Below are positions 35,550 to 46,382 of a DNA stretch of 64,000 bases, piece by piece; position 1 is the stretch's first letter; each line of letters starts with the position of its first letter. The DNA is from JACCTU01 sp963809175 (GTDB taxonomy: Bacteria; Actinomycetota; Thermoleophilia; Gaiellales; Gaiellaceae): positions 806,001-870,000 of the forward strand of contig CAWEIK010000003.1 of the NCBI GenBank assembly GCA_963809175.1, read 5' to 3'. Under the pieces are notes generated by a model that did no database searches, was not told the origin of the DNA, and saw only the letters and a program-made list of their open reading frames with translations. Both the position numbers and the translations under genes were made by a program.

Positions 35550-35578
35550 CTTATGCCAGATCGAAGGGGCCGGGTCAA
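35550..35578 (-). promoter_or_regulatory. Promoter of Liv operon 2
   Basis: On the minus strand TTGACC (35578-35573), 17-bp spacer, CATAAG (35555-35550). It lies back to back with the leaderless promoter of the MFS gene. Confidence 0.6.
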
Positions 35579-35592
35579 GGGCCAACACCTTG

Positions 35593-35598
35593 TAGCCT
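35593..35598 (+). promoter_or_regulatory. -10 TAGCCT, leaderless start of the MFS gene
   Basis: TAGCCT, CCGACCG (7 nt), GTG at 35606. Confidence 0.55.
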
Positions 35599-35605
35599 CC
35601 GACCG

Positions 35606-37105
35606 GTGGAGGCCGCGTTGACCCCGGATCCCCGCCGCTGGAAGGCCCTGGTGCTCGTCTGCGCGGCGTTCTTCATGGTCGTGCTCGACGTCTCGATCGT
35701 CAACGTCGCGCTGCCTTCGATCGCCGAGGACCTCGCGCTCTCGCAGTCGACGCTGCAGTGGATCATCACCGCCTACTCGCTCGCCTTCGGCGGCTTCCTG
35801 CTCCTCGGCGGGCGCGCAGCGGACGTGCTCGGGAGGCGGCGCGTCTTCATCGCCGGGATGGCGCTCTTCACGTTCGGCTCGCTCATGTGCGGCTTCGCCC
35901 AGAGCGGCGCCTGGCTGATCGCGTTCCGGGCGTTGCAGGGGCTCGGCGGCGCGATCGTGTCGCCGGCGACGCTCTCGATCATCAACGCCGCCTTCAGGCA
36001 CGGCGGCGCCGAGCGGAACAAGGCCTTCGGGATCTGGGGCGCCGTCGCGGGCAGCGGCGCAGCGGTCGGCGTGCTGCTCGGTGGAGTGCTGACCGAGTAC
36101 TTCGGCTGGGAGTGGATCTTCTTCGTCAACGTCCCCGTCGGGATCGCGATCATCGCGCTCACGACCCGGCTCATCTCGGAAGGGCGCGCCGAGGACGTCG
36201 ACCCGCGCACGGACCCGTTCGCCGCGCTGCTCGCAACCGCCGGGCTCGTCTCGTTCGTCTACGCGATGTCGCGCGCGCCCGAAGCCGGCTGGGTTTCGCT
36301 CCAGACGATCGGCCTGACCATTCTCGCCGTCGTGCTCATCGGGGCCTTCTTCGTCACCGAGGCCCGGTCCGACTCACCGCTCGTGCCGCTCGAGCTGTTC
36401 AGGGTCCGGGCGGTCGCCGTCGCGAACTTCGTCGGCTTCTGCATCGGCGGGGCGATCTTCGGCGGCTTCTTCCTGCTCAGCCTCTACATGCAGCAGGTGC
36501 TCGGCTACTCGCCGATCGAGGCCGGCGTCGCGTTTCTCGCGACCGCAGGCACGACGATCCCGGCCGCCGCGGCCGCGCAGGCGCTGATCACCCGCGTGGG
36601 CGTGAAACCGGTGATGGCCACCGGTCTCGCGCTGACCGCGTTCGCGTACCTCTGGTACACGCAGCTCCCGCCCGACGGCACGTTCTGGCGCAACCTCTTC
36701 GTCCCGTACGTGCTCAGCGGCGTCGGGCTCGCGTTCACGTTCATCCCCGTCTCGCTCGCCGCGCTTGCGAACCTGCAGGAGCGCGTGGCCGGCGTCGCGT
36801 CCGGCCTGCTGAACACGTCCCAGCAGATCGGCGGCGCCCTCGGCGTCGCGATCGCCGCGACGATCGCGAACACCCACACGAAGACGCTGCTCGCAGAGGG
36901 CTCCGATCAGGGGGCAGCCCTCACCGGAGGCTTCAACTGGGCGTTCTGGGTCGGCAGCACGTTCGCGGTCCTCGGCCTCGTCGTCACGCTCCTGATCCTC
37001 AGGCGCAGCGACGTGCCCGCCGTGCGCCGACTAGCGACTAGGCCCGTGATCCCCCCCATTGGAGGGGTGCAGCCGCGCTGCCAAGAGTACGACTCTAGGG
37101 AGTGA
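35606..37105 (+). CDS. MFS exporter, DHA2 (14-helix) family
   Basis: 499 residues. Start of helix 1 WKALVLVCAAFFMVVLDVSIVNVALPSIAEDL is the DHA2 motif (D-x-S/T-I-V-N-V-A-L-P), with motif A in GGRAADVLGRRRVFIAG and motif C-like GAVAGSGAAVGVLLGGVLTEYFGWEWIFFVNVP. Fourteen helices. Such proton antiporters export drugs or metabolites. The GTG at 35606 is chosen for its -10 at 7 nt. The last 20 residues (IPPIGGVQPRCQEYDSRE) are unusual and hydrophilic. Confidence 0.92.
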   Translation: MEAALTPDPRRWKALVLVCAAFFMVVLDVSIVNVALPSIAEDLALSQSTLQWIITAYSLAFGGFLLLGGRAADVLGRRRVFIAGMALFTFGSLMCGFAQSGAWLIAFRALQGLGGAIVSPATLSIINAAFRHGGAERNKAFGIWGAVAGSGAAVGVLLGGVLTEYFGWEWIFFVNVPVGIAIIALTTRLISEGRAEDVDPRTDPFAALLATAGLVSFVYAMSRAPEAGWVSLQTIGLTILAVVLIGAFFVTEARSDSPLVPLELFRVRAVAVANFVGFCIGGAIFGGFFLLSLYMQQVLGYSPIEAGVAFLATAGTTIPAAAAAQALITRVGVKPVMATGLALTAFAYLWYTQLPPDGTFWRNLFVPYVLSGVGLAFTFIPVSLAALANLQERVAGVASGLLNTSQQIGGALGVAIAATIANTHTKTLLAEGSDQGAALTGGFNWAFWVGSTFAVLGLVVTLLILRRSDVPAVRRLATRPVIPPIGGVQPRCQEYDSRE

Positions 37106-37159
37106 AGGCACGGCGAAGCGGCCACGCCTCCGAATCCGCCAACTCCGAGGAGCTCGTTC

Positions 37160-39004
37160 GTGGTCACCGCCGGTTCCAAGAGAACTCATCGACGCTGGGC
37201 GCTCGTCCTCGTCGCCTCGATCTTCGCCTCCGTCCTTGCGACGAGCGCATCCGCGCACCGCTCCGAGTTCACTCCCGGAAAGTGGCCGTCGCACACGGTG
37301 CTCATCGGCTACTCGAGCGAGCAGGCGCTGGAGACCGCGCTCCGTGGACGCGGAGCACGCGTCGTCGCGCGCGTGCCGTCGCTCCGCACCGTCGCAGTCC
37401 GCCCCTCGGGTGACGCCGCCTCGTTCGCCGCCGACGTGGCCGGCGCGAGCGGCATCGACTTCGTGCAGCCCCCGGTTCGCCGGCACGCACTCGTCGAGCC
37501 GGCGCTGACGCCCGCAGCGGTTCCGGGCGGCGCCTACCAGTGGCAGTACGTCCTCACGGGCGCCGACCGCGTGCCCGAGCGCATTCGTCGCGCAGCCGGC
37601 GGGATTCGCATCGGGATCGTCGACTCGGGCGCCGACCTGAGCGCACCGGACCTCGAGGGGAAGCGCCCGATGACCTACAACGCGATCGACAACTCGAGCG
37701 ACGTCAAGGACGTCGTCGGTCACGGCACCTTCGTCGCCTCGCTCGCCGCCGGCTCTGCCTCCAACGGTGAAGGGATGGCCGGGATCGCGGGCGAAGCAAG
37801 GCTGATCACGATCAAGGCGAGCTCGGCCGGGATGTTCACCGACTTCGAGCTGGCCGCCGCGATCGCGTACGCCGTCGACAACGGCGCGAAGATCGTCAAC
37901 CTCAGCCTCGGCGGGCCCGCGGCGTCGCGGACGGAGGTGCGTGCGCTCGAGTACGCGCTCACGAAGGACGTGCTCCTCGTCGCCGCCGCCGGAAACTCCG
38001 CGCTTGGAAGGAAATCCGGTCTCGTACCCCGCAGCGCTCATCCAGCCGCTGAACTCGAACGGCGTCGGCGGCTACGGGCTCTCCGTCGGCGCGTCGACGA
38101 TCACCGGCGCGCGCGCCGACTTCTCCAACCACGGCTCGTACATCTCGCTCGCCGCCCCGGGCGAAGAGGTCTTCGGCGCGATCTCGAAGGACTCGTCGCC
38201 CAAGCACTTCCCGCGTGTCACGCTGCCCGGCTCGACGAAGGGGCTCTACGGCTACAGCAGCGGCACGTCGTTCTCCGCGCCGCAGGTCGCCGGCGCTGCC
38301 GCGCTCGTCTGGGCGGCGAACTCCTCGCTCAGCTCACGCCAGGTCGCCGACATCCTCAAGCAGACCGCGTCGGGTGGCGGCAACTGGAACGCGGAGCTCG
38401 GGTTCGGCGTGATCAACGTCGCGGCCGCCGTCGCGGTTGCCGAGGTCACACCCGCCCTCTCGCTCACGGCGACCAAGTTCGGAGACGCCGCGCGCCTGAG
38501 CTGGCGCGGCTCGACGCGCAAGGAGAAGGCGTACCGCATCCTCACGCTCGGGGCGAAGGACGAGGAGCACGTGCTCGTGCCCAGCACGACCGAGAGGTCG
38601 CACACGTTCCAGGGCGACAAGGGCCTGACGTACGCGTTCGTGGTCGAGTCGCTCGACGCGGCGGGCGCGGTGATCGCCCGCTCGGCGCCTGCGCTCGTGA
38701 CGCTCGGGCAGGCGAAGTCCGCGCTGACCCTGGTGCCGTTCAAGTACAAGGAGCGCGGCAAGCGCTACTCGCTCGTCTTCGCGGTGCTCGCAACCGACGC
38801 GCCGGACGTGAAGCTCTCGCGCCGCATCATCCGGCTCGAGCAGCGGATCAACGGCAAGTGGATGCACGCCTCGTACCAGTGGACGGACGCGTCGGGCCGT
38901 GTGATCTGGGTCGTGCCGAAGGGCCGCTACACGATCCGCGCGGTCTTCCGCAAGTCCTCAGAGCTGCGTGGCGCGAACAGCCGCGCTCTGACCGTCAGCG
39001 GCGT

Positions 39005-39008
<4 letters not shown>
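37160..39008 (+). CDS. Secreted subtilisin-like serine protease (one frame break)
   Basis: About 615 residues. Signal peptide (WALVLVASIFASVLATSASA), an inhibitor-like propeptide region (HTVLIGYSSEQALETALRGRGARVVARV) and an S8 domain with Asp in IGIVDSGAD, His in GHGTFVASLAAG and Ser in YSSGTSFSAPQVAGAAAL. A +1 break near 38011 in TTGGAAGG splits AAAGNSAL from EGNPVSYPAALIQ, two halves of a normal S8 motif. A C-terminal domain of about 190 residues looks like one or two fibronectin-type modules (LSLTATKFGDAARLSWRGS). The GTG at 37160 follows GAGGAG. Probably a sequence error, not a pseudogene. Confidence 0.9.
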
Positions 39009-39873
<865 letters not shown>

Positions 39874-39877
<4 letters not shown>

Positions 39878-40851
39878 TCGATCTCCGAGATGCGGATCAT
39901 CTGCCGCACGTAGACGAAGCTGACGCCGAGCATCAGCACCACCATCACGACGGCGATCGCGGCGCCGAGCCCGTACTGGCTGAGGCGGAACGACTCGATG
40001 AACGAGTACACGCCGAGCAGGTAGTAGTCGGGGCTCGGGCGCGCCTGCAGCATGATCCAGACCTGGTTGAAGACCTGGAAGTCCCAGATGATCGAGAGGC
40101 TCGCGACGATGATGAAGATCGGCTTCACGAGCGGAAAGGTCACGCGCCGGAACACGTCCCACGCACGGGCGCCGTCGACCTCGGCGGCCTCGACGAGCTC
40201 CTGCGGCACCTGTGAAAGCCCCGCGTAGATCGTGATCGCCGCGAACGGGATCGCGCCCCACACGACGCACGCAGTGATCACCGCGAAGCCGGTCCAGGGA
40301 TTGTCGAACCAGTTGTAGTGAACGAGGTCGACGATGTGCAGCTTCGTCAGCGTCCAGTTGAGGACCCCGAACTCGAAGTCGACCATCCACTGCCAGACCG
40401 CGATCGCCACGGTGACCGGCGTCGCCCAGACCCAGACGAGCCCGACGAGGAGCGCCGAGCGCATGTACTTGCCCATGCGCGCGAGCAGCAGGGCGATCAA
40501 GGTCGCGAAGAGCATCGTCAGCCCGACGTTCACGACGGTGAAGACGACCGTCCGCAGGACGATGCGCCAGAACTCACCGTCCCCGAGGATGTGCCGGTAG
40601 TTGTCGAGCCCCGTCCAGGTGCCGCGGTGCGCGATCAGCTCGGCGAGGCCGTAGTGCTCGAAGGAGATGCGCCCGAGCCACCAGAGCGGCCACGCGAGCA
40701 CCCCGACGAGCACGACCATCGTCGGGAGCAGCAGGAGGTACGGAGGCGCGACTGCCCGGATGGTCTCGCCGAAGGTGCGGCTCGGCCGCCGAGAGGAGGT
40801 AGGAGTCCCGATCTCGGCGGCCGGGGCCGCGGCCCGGGGAGCGGCGCTCAT
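39874..40851 (-). CDS. Sugar ABC transporter permease (MalF family)
   Basis: 325 residues: a hydrophilic N-terminus of about 30 residues, six helices and the EAA loop VPQELVEAAEVDGARAWDVFRRVTFPLVKPIF. It is the second gene of the importer, 25 bp after the binding protein gene. Confidence 0.93.
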
Positions 40852-40876
40852 AGCCCGCCGCTCCCCGGGTGTCGCG

Positions 40877-42163
40877 TCACCGTGCGTTCAGGATCTGGGT
40901 GATCTGCGCGCTCGCGCGCGTGGCCGCCGCTCTGACCGTCCGGCGGCCGGTGAAGATCTCCGCGAGCATGTTCTGCAGCGTCTGGGCGTTCTCCACGTTC
41001 ACCCAGTTCGGCGCCGTCGGCACGAACCAGCTCGACGTCGCCGCGCGGGCGAAGGGAGCGAGGGTCGGCTTGCTGGCGTTGATGTTGACGAGCGAGGTCG
41101 TGTTGGGGATCACGCCTGCTGCGCTCGTCAGCTGACGCATCGAGTTGGTCGCGGTGAAGGCGCGAATCCAGTCGATCGCCAGCGCACGGTTGCCGCTCGA
41201 CGCCGGGATCGCGAGATCCGAGCCGCCGAGGAACGTCGGCATGAACTTGCCCTTGTTGTGGCTCGGCATCGGGAACGCGCCGAGCACCGGAGCCAGGGCA
41301 GGATCGCCGATCTTCGGGTCTGAGATCAGGCCCCACTCCCAGCCGTTCGCGATGTCCGCGCCGACGTGGCCCTGAGAGAACACGGTCCACTGCTCGGCCT
41401 CGGTGCCGGAGCGGTTCGCCCGCGAGAGCGCGAGCACCGTGGACTTGAGCTTCGTCAGCCCGGCGAGTGCCTGGGGTGAGTTGAGGGTTCCGACCCATTT
41501 GCCCTTCTTGAAGCGCGCGATCGCTCCGCCGTAGTCATAGACGAACGACATCCCGGCGTACCAGTACTTGCCCGGGAAGTAGAGGGCGGAGTAGTTCCGA
41601 TCGCTCTTGTGCCGCGCCATGACCTTCTTGCCTGCGGCGATGAACGCGTCGAGCGACGCGGGTGCCTTGCGCATGCCCACCGCGCCGTAGTGGTCCTTCC
41701 GGTAGATGACAGCACGAGCACCGGCGTAGTACGGCACGCAGTAGAGCCGGCTCTGGTACGTGCACGAGCCCTTGAGCGCGTTCAGCCAGGTCGTGTTGTT
41801 GGGGAAGCGCGACTTGCTCGCCGTCAGGTTGGCGAGCGCGCCGGCAGCCATGTACTTGGTCGTCTCCGTGTTCCCGAGCTCGACCACGTCCGGAGCACGG
41901 CCGCCTGCAAGAGCCGCGTCGAGCTTCGTCAGATGCTCGCCCCAGGTCTGGATCTCGACCTTGACGTTGGTGTCGGGGTGCGAGGCCTCGAACGCGCGGG
42001 TCGCAGAGCTGACCACAGCGGCCCAGTCAGGCCCCTGCGCGTCGGTCATCAGCCAGACCGTGAGCGTTGTTGCTTGAGCGCCGTCGGTTCTCGCGCCTGC
42101 CGTCGGCGCCCCGGCGGCAACAGCAAACGCGAGAGCCGCGGCGAAGACGTAACGAAGTTTCAT
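40877..42163 (-). CDS. Sugar ABC transporter substrate-binding protein (CUT1 type)
   Basis: 428 residues. Signal peptide (VFAAALAFAVAAGAPTAGA) without lipobox, then a type II binding fold with TTLTVWLMTDAQGPDWAAVVSSATRAFEASHPDTNVKVEIQTWGEHLTKLDAALAGGRAPDVVELGNT. The family binds oligosaccharides or amino sugars. The ATG at 42163 follows GGGAGGA. The gene lies directly downstream of the MurQ-NagA-NagB-II genes and of two GntR-type sites, so a GlcNAc- or MurNAc-containing sugar is the best guess for its ligand. Confidence 0.9.
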   Translation of the reverse strand: MKLRYVFAAALAFAVAAGAPTAGARTDGAQATTLTVWLMTDAQGPDWAAVVSSATRAFEASHPDTNVKVEIQTWGEHLTKLDAALAGGRAPDVVELGNTETTKYMAAGALANLTASKSRFPNNTTWLNALKGSCTYQSRLYCVPYYAGARAVIYRKDHYGAVGMRKAPASLDAFIAAGKKVMARHKSDRNYSALYFPGKYWYAGMSFVYDYGGAIARFKKGKWVGTLNSPQALAGLTKLKSTVLALSRANRSGTEAEQWTVFSQGHVGADIANGWEWGLISDPKIGDPALAPVLGAFPMPSHNKGKFMPTFLGGSDLAIPASSGNRALAIDWIRAFTATNSMRQLTSAAGVIPNTTSLVNINASKPTLAPFARAATSSWFVPTAPNWVNVENAQTLQNMLAEIFTGRRTVRAAATRASAQITQILNAR

Positions 42164-42243
42164 TCGTGTCCTCCCGCGATGTCGGTGAGCAGATGGTGGC
42201 CGGGCCGCTCTCCGAGTGGTTCGTACCAATGGGCCACGGCGGG

Positions 42244-42287
42244 AGCATCGCACGGTCGCATCGTCCCTGTCAAGACCACTTGGTGAA
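42244..42287 (-). promoter_or_regulatory. Promoter of the sugar importer with overlapping GntR half-site (site B)
   Basis: On the minus strand CCAAGTGGTC runs into TTGACA (42273-42268), followed after 18 bp by GATGCT. The AAGTGGTC block is identical to that in the two sites at the gntR gene (47126 and 47190), so the same regulator should cover this -35 box. Confidence 0.6.
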
Positions 42288-42332
42288 CTTTCGCTTCGAA
42301 AGCGGGCCGAAGTGCCTCCAGCTGGCCAAGAA

Positions 42333-42344
42333 TGGTACTGACCA
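42333..42344. promoter_or_regulatory. GntR operator, site A
   Basis: TGGTACTGACCA, a TGGT-N4-ACCA palindrome; on the minus strand TGGTCAGTACCA differs at one base from the site TGGTCAATACCA in front of the gntR gene. It lies between the SIS gene and the binding protein gene, in the longest non-coding stretch of this cluster (42164-42352). Confidence 0.65.
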
Positions 42345-42352
42345 ACCCGTTT

Positions 42353-43426
42353 TCAGCGGGCGAGAGTGACCTTCTGGAGCCCTTGCGGGCGGTCCGGGTC
42401 GTACCCCTTGGCCAGGGCGAGCGCCCGGGCGAAGAGCTGGCCGGGGAGCACCGAGAGCAGGGGCGACAGCAGCGGCAGCGGCGGCTCCGGGGTCGGGAGC
42501 CGGAACGAGACGTCGAGCTCGCCGGCGGCGGCTCCGCTCGCGACCACCCCCGCTCCCGCGGCACGGGCGCGGGCGACCGCCTCGCGCACCGCCTGGAGGT
42601 TCTCGTCCCGCGAGGCGATCGCCCACACGGGGAAGAGCGCGTCGAGCGCGGCGACCGGCCCGTGGGCGAACGCCGTGGCCGTCATCGGCTCCGCCGCGAT
42701 GCGGCAGGTCTCCAGGAGCTTGAGCGCGATCTCGCGCGCGGTTGCGAGCTCCGTCCCGCGGCCGATCACGAACATCCGCCCGACGAAGGCGAACGAGACG
42801 GCGAGCTCCGCGACGGCGGGCTCGAGCGCCGGGAGCGCCTCGTCGATCAGGTCGGCCACGCGGGCCACCCCGTCGGCGAACTCCTTGCCCCGGCCGGCGG
42901 CGTGCGCGGCGAGCAGCGCGAGCGCGGCGACCGTGTTCAGGTACGTCTTCGTGGCGGCGATCGACCGCTCGGGCCCGGCAGCCAACGGCAGCACCGCTTC
43001 GGCGGCGAGGCCGAGCGCCGAGTCCGGGTCGTTCGTGACCGCGACGGTGAACGCCCCGTGCGCGCGCGCACGCGCGACGTACTCGACGACGTCGGGGGTG
43101 CGCCCCGACTGCGACAGGGCGAGCACGCACGAGCCGGTGTGGTCGAGCTTCGCGTCCGAGTAGACCGTCAACGAGATCGAATCGCGCAACGCCGTCCAGC
43201 CCGGGAGCAGACCGAACGCGTAGACGCCGTACGACGCAGCGTTGTCGGACGACCCGTGCGCGACGAGCCGGACGAGCGTCCGGTTCGTGCGCCTCGCCTC
43301 TGCGGCGACGTCGGCGAACTCGGTCTCGTGCGCGAGCAAGCGCCGCAGCGCGGCGGGCTGCTCACGGATCTCGTCGAGCAGCGCCGCGCCCGGTGGCTCA
43401 GCGGGGACTGACTCAGGCAGCGACAA
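42353..43426 (-). CDS. Double-SIS protein, glucosamine-6-phosphate deaminase type (NagB-II/AgaS-like)
   Basis: 357 residues with two SIS domains. SIS 1 contains VRLVAHGSSDNAASYGVYAF and LALSQSGRTPDVVEYV; SIS 2 contains MFVIGRGTELATAREIALKLLETCRIAAEPMTATAFAHGP. There is no N-terminal glutaminase domain, so it is not GlmS; proteins of this kind (NagB-II, GlmD) turn GlcN-6-P into fructose-6-P and ammonia. The TTG start at 43426 overlaps nagA by 14 bp. It completes a MurQ-NagA-NagB route. Confidence 0.88.
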   Translation of the reverse strand: MSLPESVPAEPPGAALLDEIREQPAALRRLLAHETEFADVAAEARRTNRTLVRLVAHGSSDNAASYGVYAFGLLPGWTALRDSISLTVYSDAKLDHTGSCVLALSQSGRTPDVVEYVARARAHGAFTVAVTNDPDSALGLAAEAVLPLAAGPERSIAATKTYLNTVAALALLAAHAAGRGKEFADGVARVADLIDEALPALEPAVAELAVSFAFVGRMFVIGRGTELATAREIALKLLETCRIAAEPMTATAFAHGPVAALDALFPVWAIASRDENLQAVREAVARARAAGAGVVASGAAAGELDVSFRLPTPEPPLPLLSPLLSVLPGQLFARALALAKGYDPDRPQGLQKVTLAR

Positions 43427-44507
43427 GCGCTTCGCCCCCGACGAGCACGCGATCGACCTCGAGGTTGTCGTCGAGCACGACGACGTCGGCGCGCACGCCG
43501 CGCTCGATCCGTCCGACCTCGAGCTCGCCGACGACGCGCGCGGGGACCGCGGTCGCGGCGGACAGCGCATCCGCCAGCGGCACGCCGAGCGCGTGCAGGT
43601 TCCGAACGGCCTGCAACATCGTCAGCACGCTGCCGGCGAGAACGTCCTGCGAGCTTCGCGCGCTGCCGTCTCGCACCTCGACCTCGACGTCGCCGAGGCG
43701 GTAGCTCCCGTCGCCCAGCCCCGCGCCGGCCATCGCGTCGGTGACGAGCGCGAGCCGCCCCGCCGCCGCGCGCCAGACGAGCAGCGCGGTCTCGTCCGCG
43801 ACATGGTGGCCGTCGAGGATCAGCTGCACGACGACGTCGTCACGCACGAGTGCCGCGCCGGCGATGCCGGGATCGCGGTGCCGGAACGGCCGCATGGCGT
43901 TGAAGAGGTGCGTCACGGAGAGCGCGCCGCGGTCGAACGCCGCCTCGGCCTCCTCCGCGGTGGCGTCGGTGTGCCCGCAGGAAACGGCGACGCCGCGGGC
44001 GAGCAGCAGGTCGATCAGCTCGAGCGCGCCGGGAAGCTCGGGCGCGAGCGTCACCAGGCGAACGGGTCCCGCGTCGAGCAGCCGCTCGAGCACGTCGGGG
44101 TCCGGGTCGAGCCGGCCCACGAGGAGATGGGTGCCCATGCGCGCCGCGGCGAGGAACGGGCCCTCGACGTGCACGCCGAGGATGCGCGGGCCGCGCGACA
44201 CGCGCGGGACCTCGCGCAGCGACGCGGCGAGCGCAGCCTCCGGGGCGGTGATCAGGGTCGGGAGATAGGCGGTGACACCGGTCTCGAGCAGCGCCTCGCC
44301 GGCGCGCTCGTAGCCGGCGGCATCCGCGGTCGCGAAGTCGACGCCGCCGAAGCCGTTCACCTGCAGGTCGACGAAGCCCGGCGCCGCGATCCCGCTCCGC
44401 CCGTTGCCGCGGCGGATGCCGTAGCGGGCGATGCGCCCGTCGCGCACCTCGACGTCACCCGGGACGAGCTTCCCGTCGACGAGCGCGGCTTCGACGCCCA
44501 GTCTCAT
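43413..44507 (-). CDS. nagA: N-acetylglucosamine-6-phosphate deacetylase
   Basis: 364 residues, amidohydrolase barrel. Motifs: GFVDLQVNGFGGVDFATAD, HVEGPFLAAARMGTH (Glu and His metal ligands), SCGHTDATAEEAEAAFDRG, THLFNAMRPFRHRDPG, ILDGHHVADE and the catalytic aspartate in LVTDAMAGAGLGDG. It removes acetate from GlcNAc-6-P. The ATG at 44507 overlaps the murQ stop (ATGA). Confidence 0.95.
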   Translation of the reverse strand: MRLGVEAALVDGKLVPGDVEVRDGRIARYGIRRGNGRSGIAAPGFVDLQVNGFGGVDFATADAAGYERAGEALLETGVTAYLPTLITAPEAALAASLREVPRVSRGPRILGVHVEGPFLAAARMGTHLLVGRLDPDPDVLERLLDAGPVRLVTLAPELPGALELIDLLLARGVAVSCGHTDATAEEAEAAFDRGALSVTHLFNAMRPFRHRDPGIAGAALVRDDVVVQLILDGHHVADETALLVWRAAAGRLALVTDAMAGAGLGDGSYRLGDVEVEVRDGSARSSQDVLAGSVLTMLQAVRNLHALGVPLADALSAATAVPARVVGELEVGRIERGVRADVVVLDDNLEVDRVLVGGEALVAA

Positions 44508-46382
44508 TGCAGCGCCGCGCGCACGTTGTCGTCGGACGACGCGAGACGTTCGCGCGCGGCGGCTGCGTCGACCCCGGCGAGCAGCGAGACGATCGCGACC
44601 TTCGCGCTCCCGCCCGCGGCCTCGAGCGCCTCGTCGGCCTGCCCCGCCTCCGCTCCGGTTGCGACCCGCACGATCGAGCGCACGCGCTCGCGCAGCTTCT
44701 CGTTCGTCGCGGCGACGTCGACCATCAGGTTGCCGTACGTCTTGCCGAGCCGGATCATCGAGACCGTCGAAAGCGTGTTCAGAACGAGCTTCTGGGCGGT
44801 TCCGGCCTTCAGCCGCGTCGATCCCGCGACGAGCTCGGGCCCGACGACGACCTCGATCGCACGGTCCGCGAGCGCGGCGAGCTCCGAGCCGGGAACGCAC
44901 ACGAGCGCGACCGTCAGCGAGCCCGCGTTCCGCGCGGCACGAAGGCGCTCCGAGCACGTACGGCGTCCGGCCGCTCGCGCTGATCCCGACGACGACGTCG
45001 TTCGGACCGGGCGCCAGCTGTTCGAGCTCGCGTGCACCGGCGTCGGCGTCGTCCTCGGCGGCCTCCTGCTCGAGCGCCGAGGCTGCGGTCCCGCCGGCGA
45101 CGAGCGCGACGACGCGCGCGGCAGGGATGGAGAACGTCGACTCGCACTCGGCTGCGTCGACGGCTGCGATGCGCCCGGACGTCCCGGCGCCGACGTACAC
45201 GAGGCGTCCGCCGCGCGGCATCCGCTCGACGATCTCGTCGACCGCCTCGGCGATCGCGTCACCCGCCGCCGCGACCGCCCACGGGACGGTTGCATCCTGC
45301 GCGCTCATCAGCGAGACGAGCTCGGCGGACGAGCGTAGGTCGAGGTCGGCGTGGTCGGCGCGCGCGGCCTCGGTGATCCGCACCGCAGGCGCGGCGAGCA
45401 GCTCGCAGACGCGCTCCCAGACCTCGAGCGAGTCGGCGGTCGCGAGGTGGCTCATGTGCGCGCACGCCTCGTAGCCCCAGACCCAGACGCGTTCGACGCC
45501 CGCGTCTCGCGCGGCGCTCACCGCGTCCTCGAGGTCGGGGAGGTCAGCGGCGGTGAGCCGGAACGCGGGGACCCAGAGCTCCGAGACGACGCCGTGGCGG
45601 GCTGCCGTCTCGACGAGGAGCTTCGCGAACTTGCGCACGAAGGGACCCGCCTGCTCGTCGAAGCTCTTCCAGTACGGATCGGTCGCGAAGACGTCGACGC
45701 CGGGAAGCGAGGCGACGGCGTCCCAGTCGCGCACTCCGTGCGCACCCTCGACCGCGGGCAGCAGGCAGATCGTGTTGCGTCCACCGCGGGCACGCACGTG
45801 CGCGGTCAGCTCGCCGAGGAAGTCGACGAGCGACGCCTCGCGGAAGGCGAGCACCTCGTCGTCGAGCTGCGCCGGGAAGTCGCGGCCGAAGCGCTCGCGA
45901 CAGACGTCGCACCGGCAGCTCCAGCGCGTGGGATCGTCGACGCCGACATGCTCGGGGACGACCCAGTGCGGCTCGTCCCAGAAGACGAGGTCGGCACCGG
46001 CCTCGAGCGCAGCATCCGCCCACTCGGCGCAGAAAGCGCGATAGCGCGGGTGGTTGAGGCAGGCGGCGGCGACGCGGCGGCCGTCGTCGAGCACCTGGCA
46101 CGCGTCCGGGTTCATCGTCACGAAGCGGCTCTCGGCCTCGCCCCCGAACGTCCGCCCGAGGCCCCACGGGTTCATCTGCACCTCGAGCCCGCGGGCATGA
46201 GACGCGTCGACGATGCGCTTCATCGTGTCGCGGTAGTACGCGAGGTCGTTCTCCGAGTACGTGTGCAGCACACCGGTGAACCCGCGCCGAACGAGGTCGT
46301 CGAGGTCGCGCTCGACGTGACGCGCGATGCGCACGCCGAAGTACGAGCAGCCTGCGGTGCCGCTAGTGGCCGCGGCCGTCAT
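44504..46382 (-). CDS. murQ: TIM-barrel glycosidase-like domain fused to MurQ etherase (one frame break)
   Basis: About 625 residues in one reading frame. Residues 1-335 form an unrecognised TIM-barrel domain (GTAGCSYFGVRIARHVERDLDDLVRRGFTGVLHTYSE, ADLVFWDEPHWVVPEHVG, CRCDVC, WVWGYEACAHMSHL) that looks like a glycoside hydrolase. From about 342 (VRITEAARADHADLDLRSSAELVSLM) the sequence is N-acetylmuramic acid-6-phosphate etherase: GGRLVYVGAGTSGRIAAVDAAECESTF, GISASGRTPYVLGA, a +1 break near 44943, then LVAGSTRLKAGTAQKLVLNTLST and GNLMVDVAATNEKLRERV. No stop occurs in any frame at the joint. An internal GTG at the MurQ start could also give MurQ alone. Confidence 0.85.

Noticed and set aside
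37084..37096. Palindrome AGAGT-ACG-ACTCT before the subtilisin gene
   Set aside because: Short, inside the C-terminal codons of the MFS gene, and with no promoter in register; it could be chance.
43413..46382. Apparent 989-residue fusion of TIM barrel, MurQ start and NagA
   Set aside because: It results from the base error near 44943 in murQ; corrected, MurQ ends with TGA overlapping the nagA ATG. Only the TIM-barrel-MurQ joint survives as a possible fusion.
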